A DNA stretch of 64,000 bases from Brevibacillus invocatus (GCF_003710915.1 NZ_RHHR01000007.1:1-64000), one strand, 5' to 3'. Positions 25,731 to 35,424 are shown, counted from the stretch's first letter. The notes: generated by a model not told the origin, from the letters alone. Numbers and translations: made by a program.

Positions 25731-26462
25731 TTACAACCGTCTGCGCACGACATGGAAGTGAATCTTGTCAGCCCGAAAGTAATTGTGGGAAAACAAGATT
25801 GGACGTTCGCTCTCATCGTAATGGATTTGTTTGAGCAACAACAACGGCGTCGACTTATCACACTGCAGCAGATTGGAAACCTTTTCATTGTAGCCCATTG
25901 GTTCAATCTCAGCGACTGCATAGGAGATGCGAATTCCCGTCGTGCTCTCCAGCCATGTAAAGATAGATTCTCCCCCTGCGGTGTAACCCTCGGGCACCAG
26001 GTGTGCGGGAATACGGTCAATGCAATAAACCACGGGCAATCCATCCGCGGTGCGTATACGCTCTACCATGAGTACGCCTTCCCCCGGATTAAGGGACAGA
26101 CGTTTCCGCTCTTCTTCTGCAGACTCTCCAAAGGAAGTCTTCAAGATTATCGTACCCGCCGTGTAGCCTTGACGCTCAATTGCATCAGTCACACTAAATA
26201 GTTCCCCAATTCCTCCAGAAAAAACAGGCTTGGAGTTAATAAAGGTGCCTACTCCATGTCGGCGAATTACAATTTTCTCTTCTTCCAGAAGACGAAGTGC
26301 CTCGCGAAGCGTCGCTCTGCTAACGCCCAATTGTTTGGACAGCTCTGCTTCTGATGGCAAGCGTTCACCAGGACGCCTCTGCCCTGATTCGATATCGCTC
26401 TTGATTTTATCCATAACCAAGAGACACAATGATCGAGCATTCCCCTTGATGTTCAATGTCAT
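25731..26462 (-). CDS. ymfC: GntR-family (HutC/UTRA) transcriptional regulator, YmfC-like
   Basis: A 243-residue repressor type with an N-terminal winged helix-turn-helix (about 10-75: PGERLPSEAELSKQLGVSRA, then TLREALRLLEEEKIVIRRHG) and a C-terminal UTRA ligand-binding domain (from about 95). Its place, directly after spoIIIE and before the nucleoside transporter genes, matches B. subtilis ymfC relative to spoIIIE. The contiguity suggests it controls the transporter and senses a nucleoside-related ligand, which is inference. A palindromic operator candidate lies 31-48 bases before its start codon, consistent with self-regulation. Confidence 0.88.
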   Translation of the reverse strand: MTLNIKGNARSLCLLVMDKIKSDIESGQRRPGERLPSEAELSKQLGVSRATLREALRLLEEEKIVIRRHGVGTFINSKPVFSGGIGELFSVTDAIERQGYTAGTIILKTSFGESAEEERKRLSLNPGEGVLMVERIRTADGLPVVYCIDRIPAHLVPEGYTAGGESIFTWLESTTGIRISYAVAEIEPMGYNEKVSNLLQCDKSTPLLLLKQIHYDESERPILFSHNYFRADKIHFHVVRRRL

Positions 26463-26492
26463 TCACTCCTGCTGTCCAGTTGCCATCCCAAC

Positions 26493-26510
26493 AGGTAGGA
26501 CGTCAGACCT
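26493..26510. promoter_or_regulatory. Operator candidate for the GntR-type regulator
   Basis: AGGT-AG-GACGTC-AG-ACCT: an 18-base near-palindrome, symmetric in all but the two dinucleotide spacers. It lies just upstream of the regulator gene, in the place expected for autorepression. Confidence 0.45.
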
Positions 26511-26585
26511 CTGATTCGTAGAAGACGGCATAACAACAATTTCCTTTAATCTCGTAAGAATTTTACCTTAGGGGCGAATATCATG

Positions 26586-26634
26586 CAAGCCATATTTTCG
26601 TAAACAACATGGTGTTTTACGAAAATATGGCTTG
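26586..26634. repeat. 19-bp perfect inverted repeat between spoIIIE and ymfC
   Basis: Left arm CAAGCCATATTTTCGTAAA and its exact reverse complement, with an 11-base loop, 42 bases downstream of the spoIIIE stop. There is no T-run on the minus side, but GATTTTTAC follows on the plus side. It could act as a 3'-end or insulator for spoIIIE mRNA, or be an operator or a small mobile repeat. Confidence 0.75.
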
Positions 26635-26675
26635 ATTTTTACATCGTCTTTCCTATTGCATGGTTACGCCGCAAT

Positions 26676-29048
26676 TTAGGATATATTACTTTCTACGGAT
26701 GGCCGGGGCAAACGGACTTCTCTGGGCTTACTACCTTCGTAAGGGCCGACGACTCCGTTCGCTTCCATCATATCAATCAGACGTGCTGCCCTCGTATACC
26801 CGACACGCAATCTACGCTGCAACAAGGATGCTGAAGCTGTTTGAGCCTCTGAGACGATCTGGACTGCCTGATCGTACAGCTCGTCGTCCACAACTGGCTG
26901 CGCTTCTTCCTGCACCTCGCCAGGTATCATCTCTTCGTTGTATCGTGCTTCCTGCTGTTGCTTGACGAACTGAACGACTTCCTCGACTTCCTTATCTGAG
27001 ACGAACGCGCCCTGTACACGGATCGGCTTGGAAGCCCCCATCGGAAGAGAAAGCATGTCTCCCCTGCCCAATAGCTTCTCTGCTCCCCCCATGTCCAGAA
27101 TTGTGCGCGAATCGGCCATCGAAGAGACGCCAAAAGCAATACGGGAAGGAATATTCGCTTTAATCACACCTGTAATGACATCTACAGATGGACGCTGTGT
27201 CGCGATAATCAGGTGAATACCCGATGCGCGCGCCATTTGTGCCAGACGGCAGATGGCGTCCTCAACCTCTCCCGGGGCAACCATCATCAGATCCGCCAAC
27301 TCGTCCACGATTACCACGATATAGGGCAGCGGAGCGCCCTCCACATTGGCGTTGTACATTTCGATGTTGCGACTGCCTGTTTTGGCAAACAGGTTGTATC
27401 TGCGCTCCATCTCCGCCACCACTTTTTTCAGTGCGACAGATGCCCGTTTCGGGTCTGTCACAACAGGTGCGAGGAGATGCGGGATTCCGTTGTAGACATT
27501 CAATTCTACCATTTTCGGGTCGACCATCATCAGCTTGACCTCATCTGGCTTCGCCTTGAACAAGATGCTCATGATCAAGCCATTGATACAAACCGACTTC
27601 CCGCTACCCGTAGCTCCTGCAACGAGCAAGTGGGGCATTTTAGTCAAGTCCGCCACGATCGGTTCACCAGAAATGTCACGTCCAAGAGCCACTGTCAGCT
27701 TGCCGGGTGCATCCTGATATTGCGGTGCTTCCAATACCTCACGAAGGGACACCACAGCAACCTCCGAATTGGGGACCTCAATACCGATGGCCGATTTTCC
27801 TGGAATAGGCGCTTCAATGCGGATGTCCTTGGCTGCGAGGGCCAGCGCCAAGTCGTCGGTCAGGCTGACAATTCTGCTTACTTTTACACCTGTCGCGGGC
27901 TGAACCTCATAACGGGTAACGGCTGGCCCTCGATGAACCTCGGAGACCGTCGCATTGACTCCAAAGCTTTTGAGCGTCTGCACGAGCTTGGCTGCATTCG
28001 ACGTGTGGTCCACGTCTTTTCCAGATGAAACCGAACGCGGTCGAGAGAGCATTTGTAAGCTTGGCAATTCATAAGGTAAAGCATTGGCCTGATTCTCGGC
28101 ATTTTCCAGCGTACCGAAGATCTCCTCGTCACCTTCCAGCGTAAAGGTGATTTCCTGAGCGCTTTGTGACGACGGCTCTTGTCTTTTGGATTGTGCAGCA
28201 CTGCCTTGTGGTCCTTCATCCAACGAGATTTTATCCGTGAAATCGTGGATTACCGGTTGGACAGGGGCTTCTGGCTGGACCTGCGTGTATGTATCCTGCG
28301 GTGGCCATCCCGCATCCTGGAGAGGATCAACAGTTGTACCTGCCATCCTTTCCTCCTTAGACGCTTTTTGTGATTCCTTCGCCTTTTTTGCTTCCTCTTT
28401 GCGCTTTTCACTCTCTTCTTGCATCAGTTGAACGGACTCTTTTACGGTGTCTTTGGCTTTTCCATAAATTCGCGCAGCTTTGTCTCGCAGAAAAATCAAG
28501 ATATCCACATACGAGAGATTAAACATGAACATGAGACCAACCAGGAACAAAAAGACAATGATAATGCCTGTACCGATCGTGCCGACGAGGCTGTTGCTGA
28601 ACGCAAAGACGAGAGCGCCAAGCATTCCGCCTCCTACGCCAGTTGTGGAGACACGCTGACTGTGATCCAGCCACAGCCTGTCCCATGTGACGCGGATGAT
28701 GCTTTGCTCTGCAAATTTGCCATCAGCCGTAATCTGCTTGTATAGCATCATGTGGTCCCAGGTGAAAATGGCAAGCCCGATCAGCATGATCCCCAAAACA
28801 CGATACGTCAGCTTGGGCCGTTGGCGAGTAAACATCATGTAAAGGGCCATTCCAATTAAGAATACCGGAATCGTAAAATCCCAAGATCCTGCAAAAAAGC
28901 GGAAAAGGAATGCTAGTATATTTTTCCCCAACCAGCCGCTCTCCAGAAGGCCAATGAGCGCCAATACGATAATGACAAGTCCCAGCAGCTCTATTTTAAC
29001 AACCGAGGCCAATGCCGCGCCTGACTGTTTTTTTCCTCTCCTACTCAC
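26676..29048 (-). CDS. spoIIIE: DNA translocase FtsK/SpoIIIE
   Basis: SpoIIIE pumps the chromosome into the forespore. From the GTG at 29048 the product has 790 residues (B. subtilis about 787). It has four membrane spans in the first 180 residues, a charged Gln/Lys/Glu-rich linker (about 190-320), the motor domain with Walker [16 protein letters not shown] (about 470) and Walker [13 protein letters not shown], and a C-terminal gamma winged helix ([22 protein letters not shown]) that reads DNA orientation. I chose GTG because AAAGGAGG lies 7 bases upstream; the ATGs at 29072 and 29120 have no such site. YlzJ and TepA genes precede it, as in Bacillus. Confidence 0.96.
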   Translation of the reverse strand: MSRRGKKQSGAALASVVKIELLGLVIIVLALIGLLESGWLGKNILAFLFRFFAGSWDFTIPVFLIGMALYMMFTRQRPKLTYRVLGIMLIGLAIFTWDHMMLYKQITADGKFAEQSIIRVTWDRLWLDHSQRVSTTGVGGGMLGALVFAFSNSLVGTIGTGIIIVFLFLVGLMFMFNLSYVDILIFLRDKAARIYGKAKDTVKESVQLMQEESEKRKEEAKKAKESQKASKEERMAGTTVDPLQDAGWPPQDTYTQVQPEAPVQPVIHDFTDKISLDEGPQGSAAQSKRQEPSSQSAQEITFTLEGDEEIFGTLENAENQANALPYELPSLQMLSRPRSVSSGKDVDHTSNAAKLVQTLKSFGVNATVSEVHRGPAVTRYEVQPATGVKVSRIVSLTDDLALALAAKDIRIEAPIPGKSAIGIEVPNSEVAVVSLREVLEAPQYQDAPGKLTVALGRDISGEPIVADLTKMPHLLVAGATGSGKSVCINGLIMSILFKAKPDEVKLMMVDPKMVELNVYNGIPHLLAPVVTDPKRASVALKKVVAEMERRYNLFAKTGSRNIEMYNANVEGAPLPYIVVIVDELADLMMVAPGEVEDAICRLAQMARASGIHLIIATQRPSVDVITGVIKANIPSRIAFGVSSMADSRTILDMGGAEKLLGRGDMLSLPMGASKPIRVQGAFVSDKEVEEVVQFVKQQQEARYNEEMIPGEVQEEAQPVVDDELYDQAVQIVSEAQTASASLLQRRLRVGYTRAARLIDMMEANGVVGPYEGSKPREVRLPRPSVESNIS

Positions 29049-29161
29049 TGGCACGCCTCCTTTATTCAGCATCAAATTGTAAAAAGGCAGCCGTGTGCTG
29101 TTCGGCTGCTGTTCGTACACATTTAGTATAACACAGGAAATTCATAGAAATACAGGACTTC

Positions 29162-29392
29162 TTAGGAGAACCCTTCCGGCTGTATAGGGATCATTTTACC
29201 TGGAGCAAACCTGGGATTGAGGTAATCCTGCGGGTCAGGGCTAATCATTCTGACGATCCGTCCTTCGAAAGGACCTGTTTGCTCGATCAGCATTGTTGCA
29301 TGGCCGATCGCGACTTCCTTGATCTCCTGTTTTTCTACCTGGTCCATGTTGGCGAAGATCGTCTCCATCGGAATCACGGAGTGGATGATCAT
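29162..29392 (-). CDS. ylzJ: YlzJ-like protein
   Basis: A 76-residue protein of unknown function that is conserved between tepA and spoIIIE in Bacillaceae. It begins [20 protein letters not shown] and ends in a Pro-rich [17 protein letters not shown] stretch. Its start codon overlaps the tepA stop by 4 bases, so the two are translationally coupled. Confidence 0.85.
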   Translation of the reverse strand: MIIHSVIPMETIFANMDQVEKQEIKEVAIGHATMLIEQTGPFEGRIVRMISPDPQDYLNPRFAPGKMIPIQPEGFS

Positions 29393-30219
29393 TGCAGCAT
29401 CTTCTCCTCGGTCCGATTTTTCTCGATCAGCTCATTTAATTTCTTCAGCGCCTTGCCCAAGCCTCCTACCTCGTCAATCAACCCGTACTTTACAGCGTCC
29501 GCACCGATCACATTCGTACCAATATCTCGGGTCAGCTCTCCTGTACGTAGCATCAAATCACGAAATTGCTGTTCACTGATTTTCGAATGCCGGGCGATAA
29601 AACTGACAACACGCTCTTGCATTTTGTCCAGGTATTCAAAGGTTTGCGGCACGCTGATGACCAATCCAGTCAGACGAATGGGGTGAATCGTCATCGTGGC
29701 TGTTTCGGCGATAAACGCATAATCTCCTGCTACTGCAATCGGCACTCCAATACTGTGACCGCCACCCAGAACTAGCGTGACCACCGGTTTCGATAAGGAG
29801 GCGACCATCTCGGCGATCGCCAATCCAGCCTCCACATCTCCACCAACTGTGTTCAGGATAACAAGAACCCCTTCGATTTTACTGTTCTGCTCTGCAGCCA
29901 CCAGCTGAGGAATGAGGTGTTCGTACTTGGTCGTCTTGTTTTGGGGTGGGAGCTGGATATGTCCTTCTACCTGACCGATAATGCTCATGCAGTAAATATT
30001 GCTCTCCAGCTGAGGGATATTCGTTTGTCCAAGCTGGGTGATGGAATCAATCAACTTTTTCTTGGATTCCTCTGGTGCCTGTGGTGCTGGTTCAACTGCC
30101 GGCTCTTGTGCAGGCTCTTGATCTTCAGCAGAAGAGGCCAAGAAGTTTGAGATTTGCTGGTTGCTTGTTCCAGCAAAAAGTGGCCGATTCAAATAATCGG
30201 TTAATCCGCGATTTGACAT
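29389..30219 (-). CDS. tepA: ClpP-like serine protease TepA (YmfB)
   Basis: A 276-residue ClpP/SppA-fold protease. In B. subtilis this protein was described as a translocation-enhancing peptidase and later linked to spore outgrowth and degradation of small acid-soluble proteins. The fold is seen in [20 protein letters not shown] and [18 protein letters not shown], where the Ser in GHSIG is the probable nucleophile; [11 protein letters not shown] follows. The N-terminal 70 residues are a Glu/Pro/Ala-rich extension. The ATG at 30219 has GGGAGG 6 bases upstream. A sigma-G-like promoter lies 26-55 bases before it. Confidence 0.9.
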   Translation of the reverse strand: MSNRGLTDYLNRPLFAGTSNQQISNFLASSAEDQEPAQEPAVEPAPQAPEESKKKLIDSITQLGQTNIPQLESNIYCMSIIGQVEGHIQLPPQNKTTKYEHLIPQLVAAEQNSKIEGVLVILNTVGGDVEAGLAIAEMVASLSKPVVTLVLGGGHSIGVPIAVAGDYAFIAETATMTIHPIRLTGLVISVPQTFEYLDKMQERVVSFIARHSKISEQQFRDLMLRTGELTRDIGTNVIGADAVKYGLIDEVGGLGKALKKLNELIEKNRTEEKMLQ

Positions 30220-30244
30220 AATCATCCTCCCTCACTTTCCTCGT

Positions 30245-30274
30245 TAGTATGGTTAGGGCGAGGGAAAAAGATGC
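30245..30274 (-). promoter_or_regulatory. Sigma-G-like promoter candidate of tepA
   Basis: GCATC, an 18-base spacer and CATACTA on the minus strand. This fits the forespore form GnATR-N18-CATnnTA except for the last base of the -35. It lies 26 bases before the tepA start. Confidence 0.5.
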
Positions 30275-30301
30275 ACCTTTGGAAATGAACAACAAAAAAA
30301 G

Positions 30302-30326
30302 AGCCTAAAACCCATTTCATTAGGCT
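30302..30326 (-). terminator. Terminator of the RNase J gene
   Basis: AGCCTAA/TTAGGCT stem with an 11-base loop and seven T following on the minus strand, 22 bases after the stop. It separates the RNase J gene from tepA. Confidence 0.85.
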
Positions 30327-30347
30327 TCAGACTCTTTTGTGCAGGAC

Positions 30348-32024
30348 TTACACTTCCATAATAATCGGCAGGATCATTGGACGACGGCGTGTCTGCTCAT
30401 ACAGATAGCGTCCCAGCGATTCTTTGACGTTATTTTTTAGTGAAGACCATTCATTCACATTTTCTTCCATGCATTTCACAAGTGTTTGGGTCACAATGCG
30501 ATTAGCCTCGTCCAGCAATTCCTCAGATTCACGTACATAGACGAAACCGCGAGAAATGATGTCTGGACCTGAAAGGATCGTACCATTTTGTTTGCTGAGA
30601 GTAACGACAACTACCAGAATTCCATCTTGAGATAGCAATTTGCGGTCTCTTAGTACAATGTTTCCTACATCTCCCACACCCAGCCCATCGATCAGGACAT
30701 TGCCTGAGTGAACTTTTCCACCATAGCGCGCGTTGCCGCCGGAAATCTCTACCGTATCACCGTTGTCCAGCAAGAAAATGTTTTCTTCCGGAATGCCCAC
30801 TTGTTCACCAAGAATCGAGTGGCTTTTCAGCATGCGGTATTCGCCATGAATCGGGATGAAGAATTTCGGTTTCATCAGGTTGAGCATCAGGCGCAGGTCT
30901 TCTTGACTGCCGTGGCCGGAGACGTGGACGGTTCCGTTTGGTCCGTGGCCGCCATAAATCACGTCGGCGCCGATGCGAGATAATTGGTCAATCGTGCGCG
31001 CTACGTACTTTTCGTTCCCTGGAATAGGTGTAGCGGCGATGATAACAGTATCTCCTGGAAGGATATCGATTTTCCGATGGGCGGATCGGGCCATACGAGT
31101 GAGTGCCGACATCGGCTCTCCCTGACTTCCAGTAGACAAGATGACCACTTGCTCAGCGGACAGCTTGTTAATTTCATCCGTATCAACGATCAGACCATCC
31201 GGAACGAAAAGATAGCCCAGATCACGACTGATGTTGATCACATTTTGCATACTTCTGCCGACAACCGTCAGCTTTCGATTAAATTGTACGGCTGCATCTA
31301 CAACTTGTTGAATCCGATGCACGTTTGATGCGAATGTGGAAACGACAATACGACCAGTCGATTTACTGAATACATCCTTAATCGCAACTCCAACCGAACG
31401 CTCCGATCCTGTAAAACCAGGTCGTTCTGCATTGGTACTATCCGACATCAAGCATAATACGCCGCGATCACCAATCATCGCCATCTTGGCCAAATCTGCT
31501 GTCTGGTTGTTGATCGGCGTTTGATCAAATTTGAAATCGCCGGTATGAACAATATACCCTTCTGGCGTATCCAAGCATAGGCCGACACAGTCCGGAATAC
31601 TATGGTTTACACGGAAAAAGGTTGCTTTCATCTTGCCGAGGACGACTTCCGAATCACTATTGATCAAAACGCGCTTCGTATCATTTAGAATGCCCGCTTC
31701 TTTCAATTTTGCTTCAATCAATCCGAGGGTTAGCTTGGTAGCATAGACCGGTACATTCAGGTGTTTCAGGACATAGCTCAGCCCACCGATGTGGTCCTCA
31801 TGACCATGCGTAATAATGATACCCCGAACCTTGTCGCGATTTTCCTCCAAGTAAGTGATGTCCGGAATAACCATGTCAATTCCCAGCATTTCCTCTTCCG
31901 GGAATTTCAAACCGGCATCAATCACTACGATGTCATCATCGCACTGTACTACGTACATATTTTTCCCAATTTCGCCGACTCCGCCCAGGGCGAAAATGAG
32001 AACAGAGTGATTCGACTTTACCAA
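30348..32024 (-). CDS. rnjB: Ribonuclease J (rnjB locus)
   Basis: RNase J is a metallo-beta-lactamase/beta-CASP enzyme with endo- and 5'-3' exonuclease activity on RNA. From the TTG at 32024 (MVKSNHSVL, with AGGAGG 9 bases upstream) it has 558 residues. Seen motifs are GGVGEIGKN, THGHEDHIGG (the zinc ligands), HTGDFKFDQTP, ASNVHRIQQ, STGSQGEP and HVSGHGSQED. The gene stands between dapA and tepA as rnjB (RNase J2) does in B. subtilis, and the C-terminus PMILPIIMEV is very like J2. Unlike my recollection of J2, the HxHxDH motif is complete, so full activity is expected. Naming as J1 or J2 by function is uncertain. Confidence 0.92.
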   Translation of the reverse strand: MVKSNHSVLIFALGGVGEIGKNMYVVQCDDDIVVIDAGLKFPEEEMLGIDMVIPDITYLEENRDKVRGIIITHGHEDHIGGLSYVLKHLNVPVYATKLTLGLIEAKLKEAGILNDTKRVLINSDSEVVLGKMKATFFRVNHSIPDCVGLCLDTPEGYIVHTGDFKFDQTPINNQTADLAKMAMIGDRGVLCLMSDSTNAERPGFTGSERSVGVAIKDVFSKSTGRIVVSTFASNVHRIQQVVDAAVQFNRKLTVVGRSMQNVINISRDLGYLFVPDGLIVDTDEINKLSAEQVVILSTGSQGEPMSALTRMARSAHRKIDILPGDTVIIAATPIPGNEKYVARTIDQLSRIGADVIYGGHGPNGTVHVSGHGSQEDLRLMLNLMKPKFFIPIHGEYRMLKSHSILGEQVGIPEENIFLLDNGDTVEISGGNARYGGKVHSGNVLIDGLGVGDVGNIVLRDRKLLSQDGILVVVVTLSKQNGTILSGPDIISRGFVYVRESEELLDEANRIVTQTLVKCMEENVNEWSSLKNNVKESLGRYLYEQTRRRPMILPIIMEV

Positions 32025-32091
32025 AACATGTAACCTCCTATATTTAGTTGTCATTGTACACTCAAAAAACCGCCCCAAATCACTTATTTTC

Positions 32092-32121
32092 ATTATACCC
32101 GAAGTGAAAACGTGAACACAA
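32092..32121 (-). promoter_or_regulatory. Sigma-A promoter candidate of the RNase J gene
   Basis: TTGTGT, an 18-base spacer and a consensus TATAAT on the minus strand, about 65-70 bases before the TTG start and overlapping the end of the dapA terminator region. Confidence 0.6.
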
Positions 32122-32128
32122 GAAAAAA

Positions 32129-32151
32129 GAGCCATTCGCAAAGAATGGCTC
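32129..32151 (-). terminator. Terminator of the dpaA-dapA group
   Basis: A 9-bp perfect stem (GAGCCATTC/GAATGGCTC, loop TTTGC) and six T on the minus strand, 25 bases after dapA. Confidence 0.9.
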
Positions 32152-32176
32152 CAAAAAGTAACATATTTTGATCACA

Positions 32177-33043
32177 TTAAACAAACAGGGAATGAACAAA
32201 TGCTTTTTCTTGCTCCGTCAGTTCCACGAGTGGAAGTCGAACGCCTCCTACATCAATTCCGAGCTTATTCAATGCTTCCTTGGTAGGCCCAGGACTCGGA
32301 TATGCGAACAAGCCTTCGAATACAGGCATGAGCCTACGGTGCAGACTGGCTGCTTCCTTGGTGTTGCCCGCAAAAAAGGCATCGAGCATCTCAGTCATTT
32401 GGCGTCCCACGATGTGGCTCGCAACGCTGACGATCCCTACGCCGCCAATAGAGAGAATGGGCAAGGTAAGGCTGTCATCACCGCTGTATACTTCAAAGCC
32501 ATCCGGGGCATGCTCAATGATCTGAGCAATCTGACTCAAATTGCCGGACGCTTCTTTCATGCAAACGACATTGGGCAGCTGAGCCAATCGCAGTGTGGTC
32601 TCAGCCGTCATGTTTACGGCAGAACGAGCAGGAACGTTGTACAGCATAACGGGTAATTCAGTAGCCGATGCCACTGCCTTGAAATGCGCATACAGTCCTT
32701 CTTGGGAAGGGCGGCTGTAGTAAGGGGCTACCAGCATGACTCCATCCACGCCAATGCTTTTCACAGCTTGGGTGAATTCAATGCTTGCAGCAGTATCATT
32801 GCTGCCAGTACCTGCAAGTACCTGGCACTTGCCTTTTGCATAGCTCACTACATGCTTAAACAGCTCTAATTTCTCCGTATGAGACAAGGTAGGGGATTCC
32901 CCTGTTGTCCCGCTTACGACGACACCTTCACTGCCTGACGCCACAAGATGATCAATCAGGCGCTCTGTTTTATCGTAATCAATCTGGTTTTGATCATTAA
33001 ACGGGGTTACCATCGCGGTAACCAGTCGGCCAAAACGTGCCAC
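32177..33043 (-). CDS. dapA: 4-hydroxy-tetrahydrodipicolinate synthase
   Basis: DapA condenses pyruvate with aspartate semialdehyde, the branch-point to lysine, diaminopimelate and dipicolinate. The 288-residue TIM-barrel protein has VSGTTGESPTL (pyruvate-binding loop), LYNVPARSAV (catalytic Tyr and Arg) and CMKEASGNL (Schiff-base Lys near 160). The start is GTG at 33043 (MARFGRLVTAMVTPF). It is the last gene of dpaA-dpaB-asd-dapG-dapA, so dipicolinate synthase and its substrate pathway are made together. Confidence 0.96.
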   Translation of the reverse strand: MARFGRLVTAMVTPFNDQNQIDYDKTERLIDHLVASGSEGVVVSGTTGESPTLSHTEKLELFKHVVSYAKGKCQVLAGTGSNDTAASIEFTQAVKSIGVDGVMLVAPYYSRPSQEGLYAHFKAVASATELPVMLYNVPARSAVNMTAETTLRLAQLPNVVCMKEASGNLSQIAQIIEHAPDGFEVYSGDDSLTLPILSIGGVGIVSVASHIVGRQMTEMLDAFFAGNTKEAASLHRRLMPVFEGLFAYPSPGPTKEALNKLGIDVGGVRLPLVELTEQEKAFVHSLFV

Positions 33044-33088
33044 TGCCTATCCAACTCCTCTATTCATAATCAAATGGATGTTCCAGAT

Positions 33089-34315
33089 TTACACGTGATG
33101 TTGATGAAGATGGAATTGTTGATGCAAGGCACGGACGGCTCTTACCATATCAGACTCATGAACCAGTACCCAGATCGTCGTGTGGGAGTCAGCAGACTGG
33201 AGAATTTGAATATCCTCATTGGTCAAAGCTTCTACGATTTGTGCCATGACGCCTGGAACGCCGGTCATACCAGCACCAATCACCGATACTTTGGCACAAT
33301 GTGGCAAGAGCTGAGGCTCATAGCCCATCTGTGTCAACAATCTCGCCGCTTTTTCCCCCAACTCATCATGAACGGTGTACGCCACTCCCAACGGATTTAC
33401 GTTGATGAAATCAACGCTGATCGAATTGGTTGCCATCGTTTTGAATACTTGCAGCTGCGTGTCGTACTGCCCTTCTTTGTTCGCCACTTTTATCTGCGTA
33501 ATGTTGGGGACATGAGCGATCCCCATCACGACCCGATCGTGTACAGTGTAACCAAGTCTGCCTATTTCCAGCATGGTGGTAACCAGCGTTCCGGGGTCGT
33601 CCGAAAACGTGGAACGGACGCGAATCGGTACATTCGCTTGCATGGCAATCTCCACTGCGCGTGGATGAATGACCTTTGCGCCCAGATGAGCCATATTGCA
33701 AATCTCTGTATAAGTAACTGTGGATAAGGGCTGAGCTTCTTCCACAATCCGTGGATCTGCAGTCATAATTCCTTCAACATCCGTAAATATATCAACCATT
33801 TCTGCCTGCAAGGCTACGCCAAGTGCAGTAGCGGTCGTATCGCTGCCGCCTCGGCCAAGTGTCGTAATCTCCCAGTCAGCTGTCCGTCCTTGAAAGCCCG
33901 GTACAATCACCACTTGATTTTCTTCCAGTTCTTGTAAAATGCGGACAGGGTCAATCGTTGTGATCTGAGCATTGGTGAAATCATCACTAGTAATGATATT
34001 CGCCTGCCCACCCGTCAGTATCTTTGCCTGGACCCCGTGAGCATTCAACATGCTGCACATTACGGTTGCGGAGATGATTTCTCCTGTATGCATCAGCATA
34101 TCCATCTCTCGACTCGGCAATTGATTCCCATTATTGCGAATGAGTTGCAAGAGTGTATCTGTTGCATACGGATCTCCCTTGCGCCCCATGGCGGAGACGA
34201 CTACGACGAGGGAGAACCCCTCGTCTATCGCCTTTTCTATATGGTAGATTGCCCTCATTCGGCAATCCTCTGTCGTCAAGGAAGAACCACCGAACTTCTG
34301 GACGAGAATCTTCAC
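33089..34315 (-). CDS. dapG: Aspartate kinase (DapG type)
   Basis: Aspartokinase phosphorylates aspartate at the start of the lysine/threonine/methionine/dipicolinate pathway. The 408-residue protein has KFGGSSL at the N-terminus, VSAMGRKGDP, GRGGSDTTA and two C-terminal ACT domains (from about 265). In B. subtilis the diaminopimelate-sensitive isozyme DapG sits in this same operon, hence the name. The start is GTG at 34315 with GGGGAGAGG upstream. I see no lysine riboswitch before it. Confidence 0.94.
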   Translation of the reverse strand: MKILVQKFGGSSLTTEDCRMRAIYHIEKAIDEGFSLVVVVSAMGRKGDPYATDTLLQLIRNNGNQLPSREMDMLMHTGEIISATVMCSMLNAHGVQAKILTGGQANIITSDDFTNAQITTIDPVRILQELEENQVVIVPGFQGRTADWEITTLGRGGSDTTATALGVALQAEMVDIFTDVEGIMTADPRIVEEAQPLSTVTYTEICNMAHLGAKVIHPRAVEIAMQANVPIRVRSTFSDDPGTLVTTMLEIGRLGYTVHDRVVMGIAHVPNITQIKVANKEGQYDTQLQVFKTMATNSISVDFINVNPLGVAYTVHDELGEKAARLLTQMGYEPQLLPHCAKVSVIGAGMTGVPGVMAQIVEALTNEDIQILQSADSHTTIWVLVHESDMVRAVRALHQQFHLHQHHV

Positions 34316-34326
34316 AAACCTCTCCC

Positions 34327-35367
34327 CTATGCTCTTGCTTTGATGAGTTCCTCAGCGATTTGCACCGAATTCCAAGCAGCACCCTTTAACAGGTTGTCAG
34401 ATACAATCCACATATGCAGTCCACGAGGATGATGCAGGTCACGTCTTACCCGACCGACAAACACATCCAGTTTTCCAGTAGCATCTGTTGCAAGTGGATA
34501 CTTTTGCTCTTCCGGTACGTCTACAAGTACGATCCCTGGTGCATTCTCCAAGAGGGATTTCACTTCAGCCAGATCGTAGTCCTCTTTTAATTCTACGTAT
34601 ACAGATTCACTGTGCCCGTAAACGACCGGGATACGTACGCAGGTTGCAGAAACCAAGACCTGCTCATCACCAAAGATTTTTTTCGTTTCGTTGATCATCT
34701 TCATTTCTTCATACGTAAATCCATTATCCGTAAATACATCGATTTGCGGAATGGCATTGAAAGCAATCTGATGATGGACGGGAAGCTTACCGACAGGCAA
34801 CACTTCACATGTAGGTTCTTTTCCGTCCAATACTTCGCGGCTTTGCGCCTGCAGTTCATTGATGGCAGATTGACCTGCACCAGAAACTGCCTGATAGGTG
34901 GATACAATAATACGATCTATGCCATAGCGATCATACAAGGGTTTCAGAGTGGCAACCATCTGAATCGTGGAGCAGTTGGGATTCGCAATAATTCCATTAT
35001 GAGCCAGAGCAGCATCCATGTTTACCTCTGGTACGACTAAAGGCACATTCGGGTCCATCCGGAATGCACTGGTATTATCAATAACGACCGCACCATGATT
35101 TACTGCGTGATGAGCCAATTCCTTACTGACTCCACCGCCAGCGCTGAACAAGGCGAAATCGATACCAGCGAAGCTTTCTGGTGTTGCTTCTTCCAGAACA
35201 ATTTCTTGCCCCTTAAACGTGACTGTCTTACCGGCCGAACGTCCGGATGCGAGCAGCTTCAACTGTTTAATTGGAAAATTACGCTCTTCCAGAATTCGAA
35301 TCATTTGCTTTCCTACTGCACCGGTCGCACCTACTACCGCGACGTTAAAAGTCAGTTGGTTCGCCAT
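34327..35367 (-). CDS. asd: Aspartate-semialdehyde dehydrogenase
   Basis: Asd reduces aspartyl phosphate to aspartate semialdehyde with NADPH. The 346-residue enzyme has the cofactor loop VVGATGAVGKQM (10-21), SAGGGVSKE, the active-site Cys in NPNCSTIQM (about 130) and GHSESVYVEL, which carries the catalytic His. The start ATG has AGGAGGAGAG upstream. It lies between dpaB and dapG and supplies DapA. Confidence 0.96.
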   Translation of the reverse strand: MANQLTFNVAVVGATGAVGKQMIRILEERNFPIKQLKLLASGRSAGKTVTFKGQEIVLEEATPESFAGIDFALFSAGGGVSKELAHHAVNHGAVVIDNTSAFRMDPNVPLVVPEVNMDAALAHNGIIANPNCSTIQMVATLKPLYDRYGIDRIIVSTYQAVSGAGQSAINELQAQSREVLDGKEPTCEVLPVGKLPVHHQIAFNAIPQIDVFTDNGFTYEEMKMINETKKIFGDEQVLVSATCVRIPVVYGHSESVYVELKEDYDLAEVKSLLENAPGIVLVDVPEEQKYPLATDATGKLDVFVGRVRRDLHHPRGLHMWIVSDNLLKGAAWNSVQIAEELIKARA

Positions 35368-35424
35368 CTCTTACTCTCCTCCTAATCGCGAAAAAACAAA
35401 TCAATTGGTTTTTCTCTAGTTTTT

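Noticed and set aside
34316-34326. Lysine riboswitch before the aspartokinase gene
   Set aside because: Only 11 bases separate asd and dapG, and no L-box sequence is seen in the operon.
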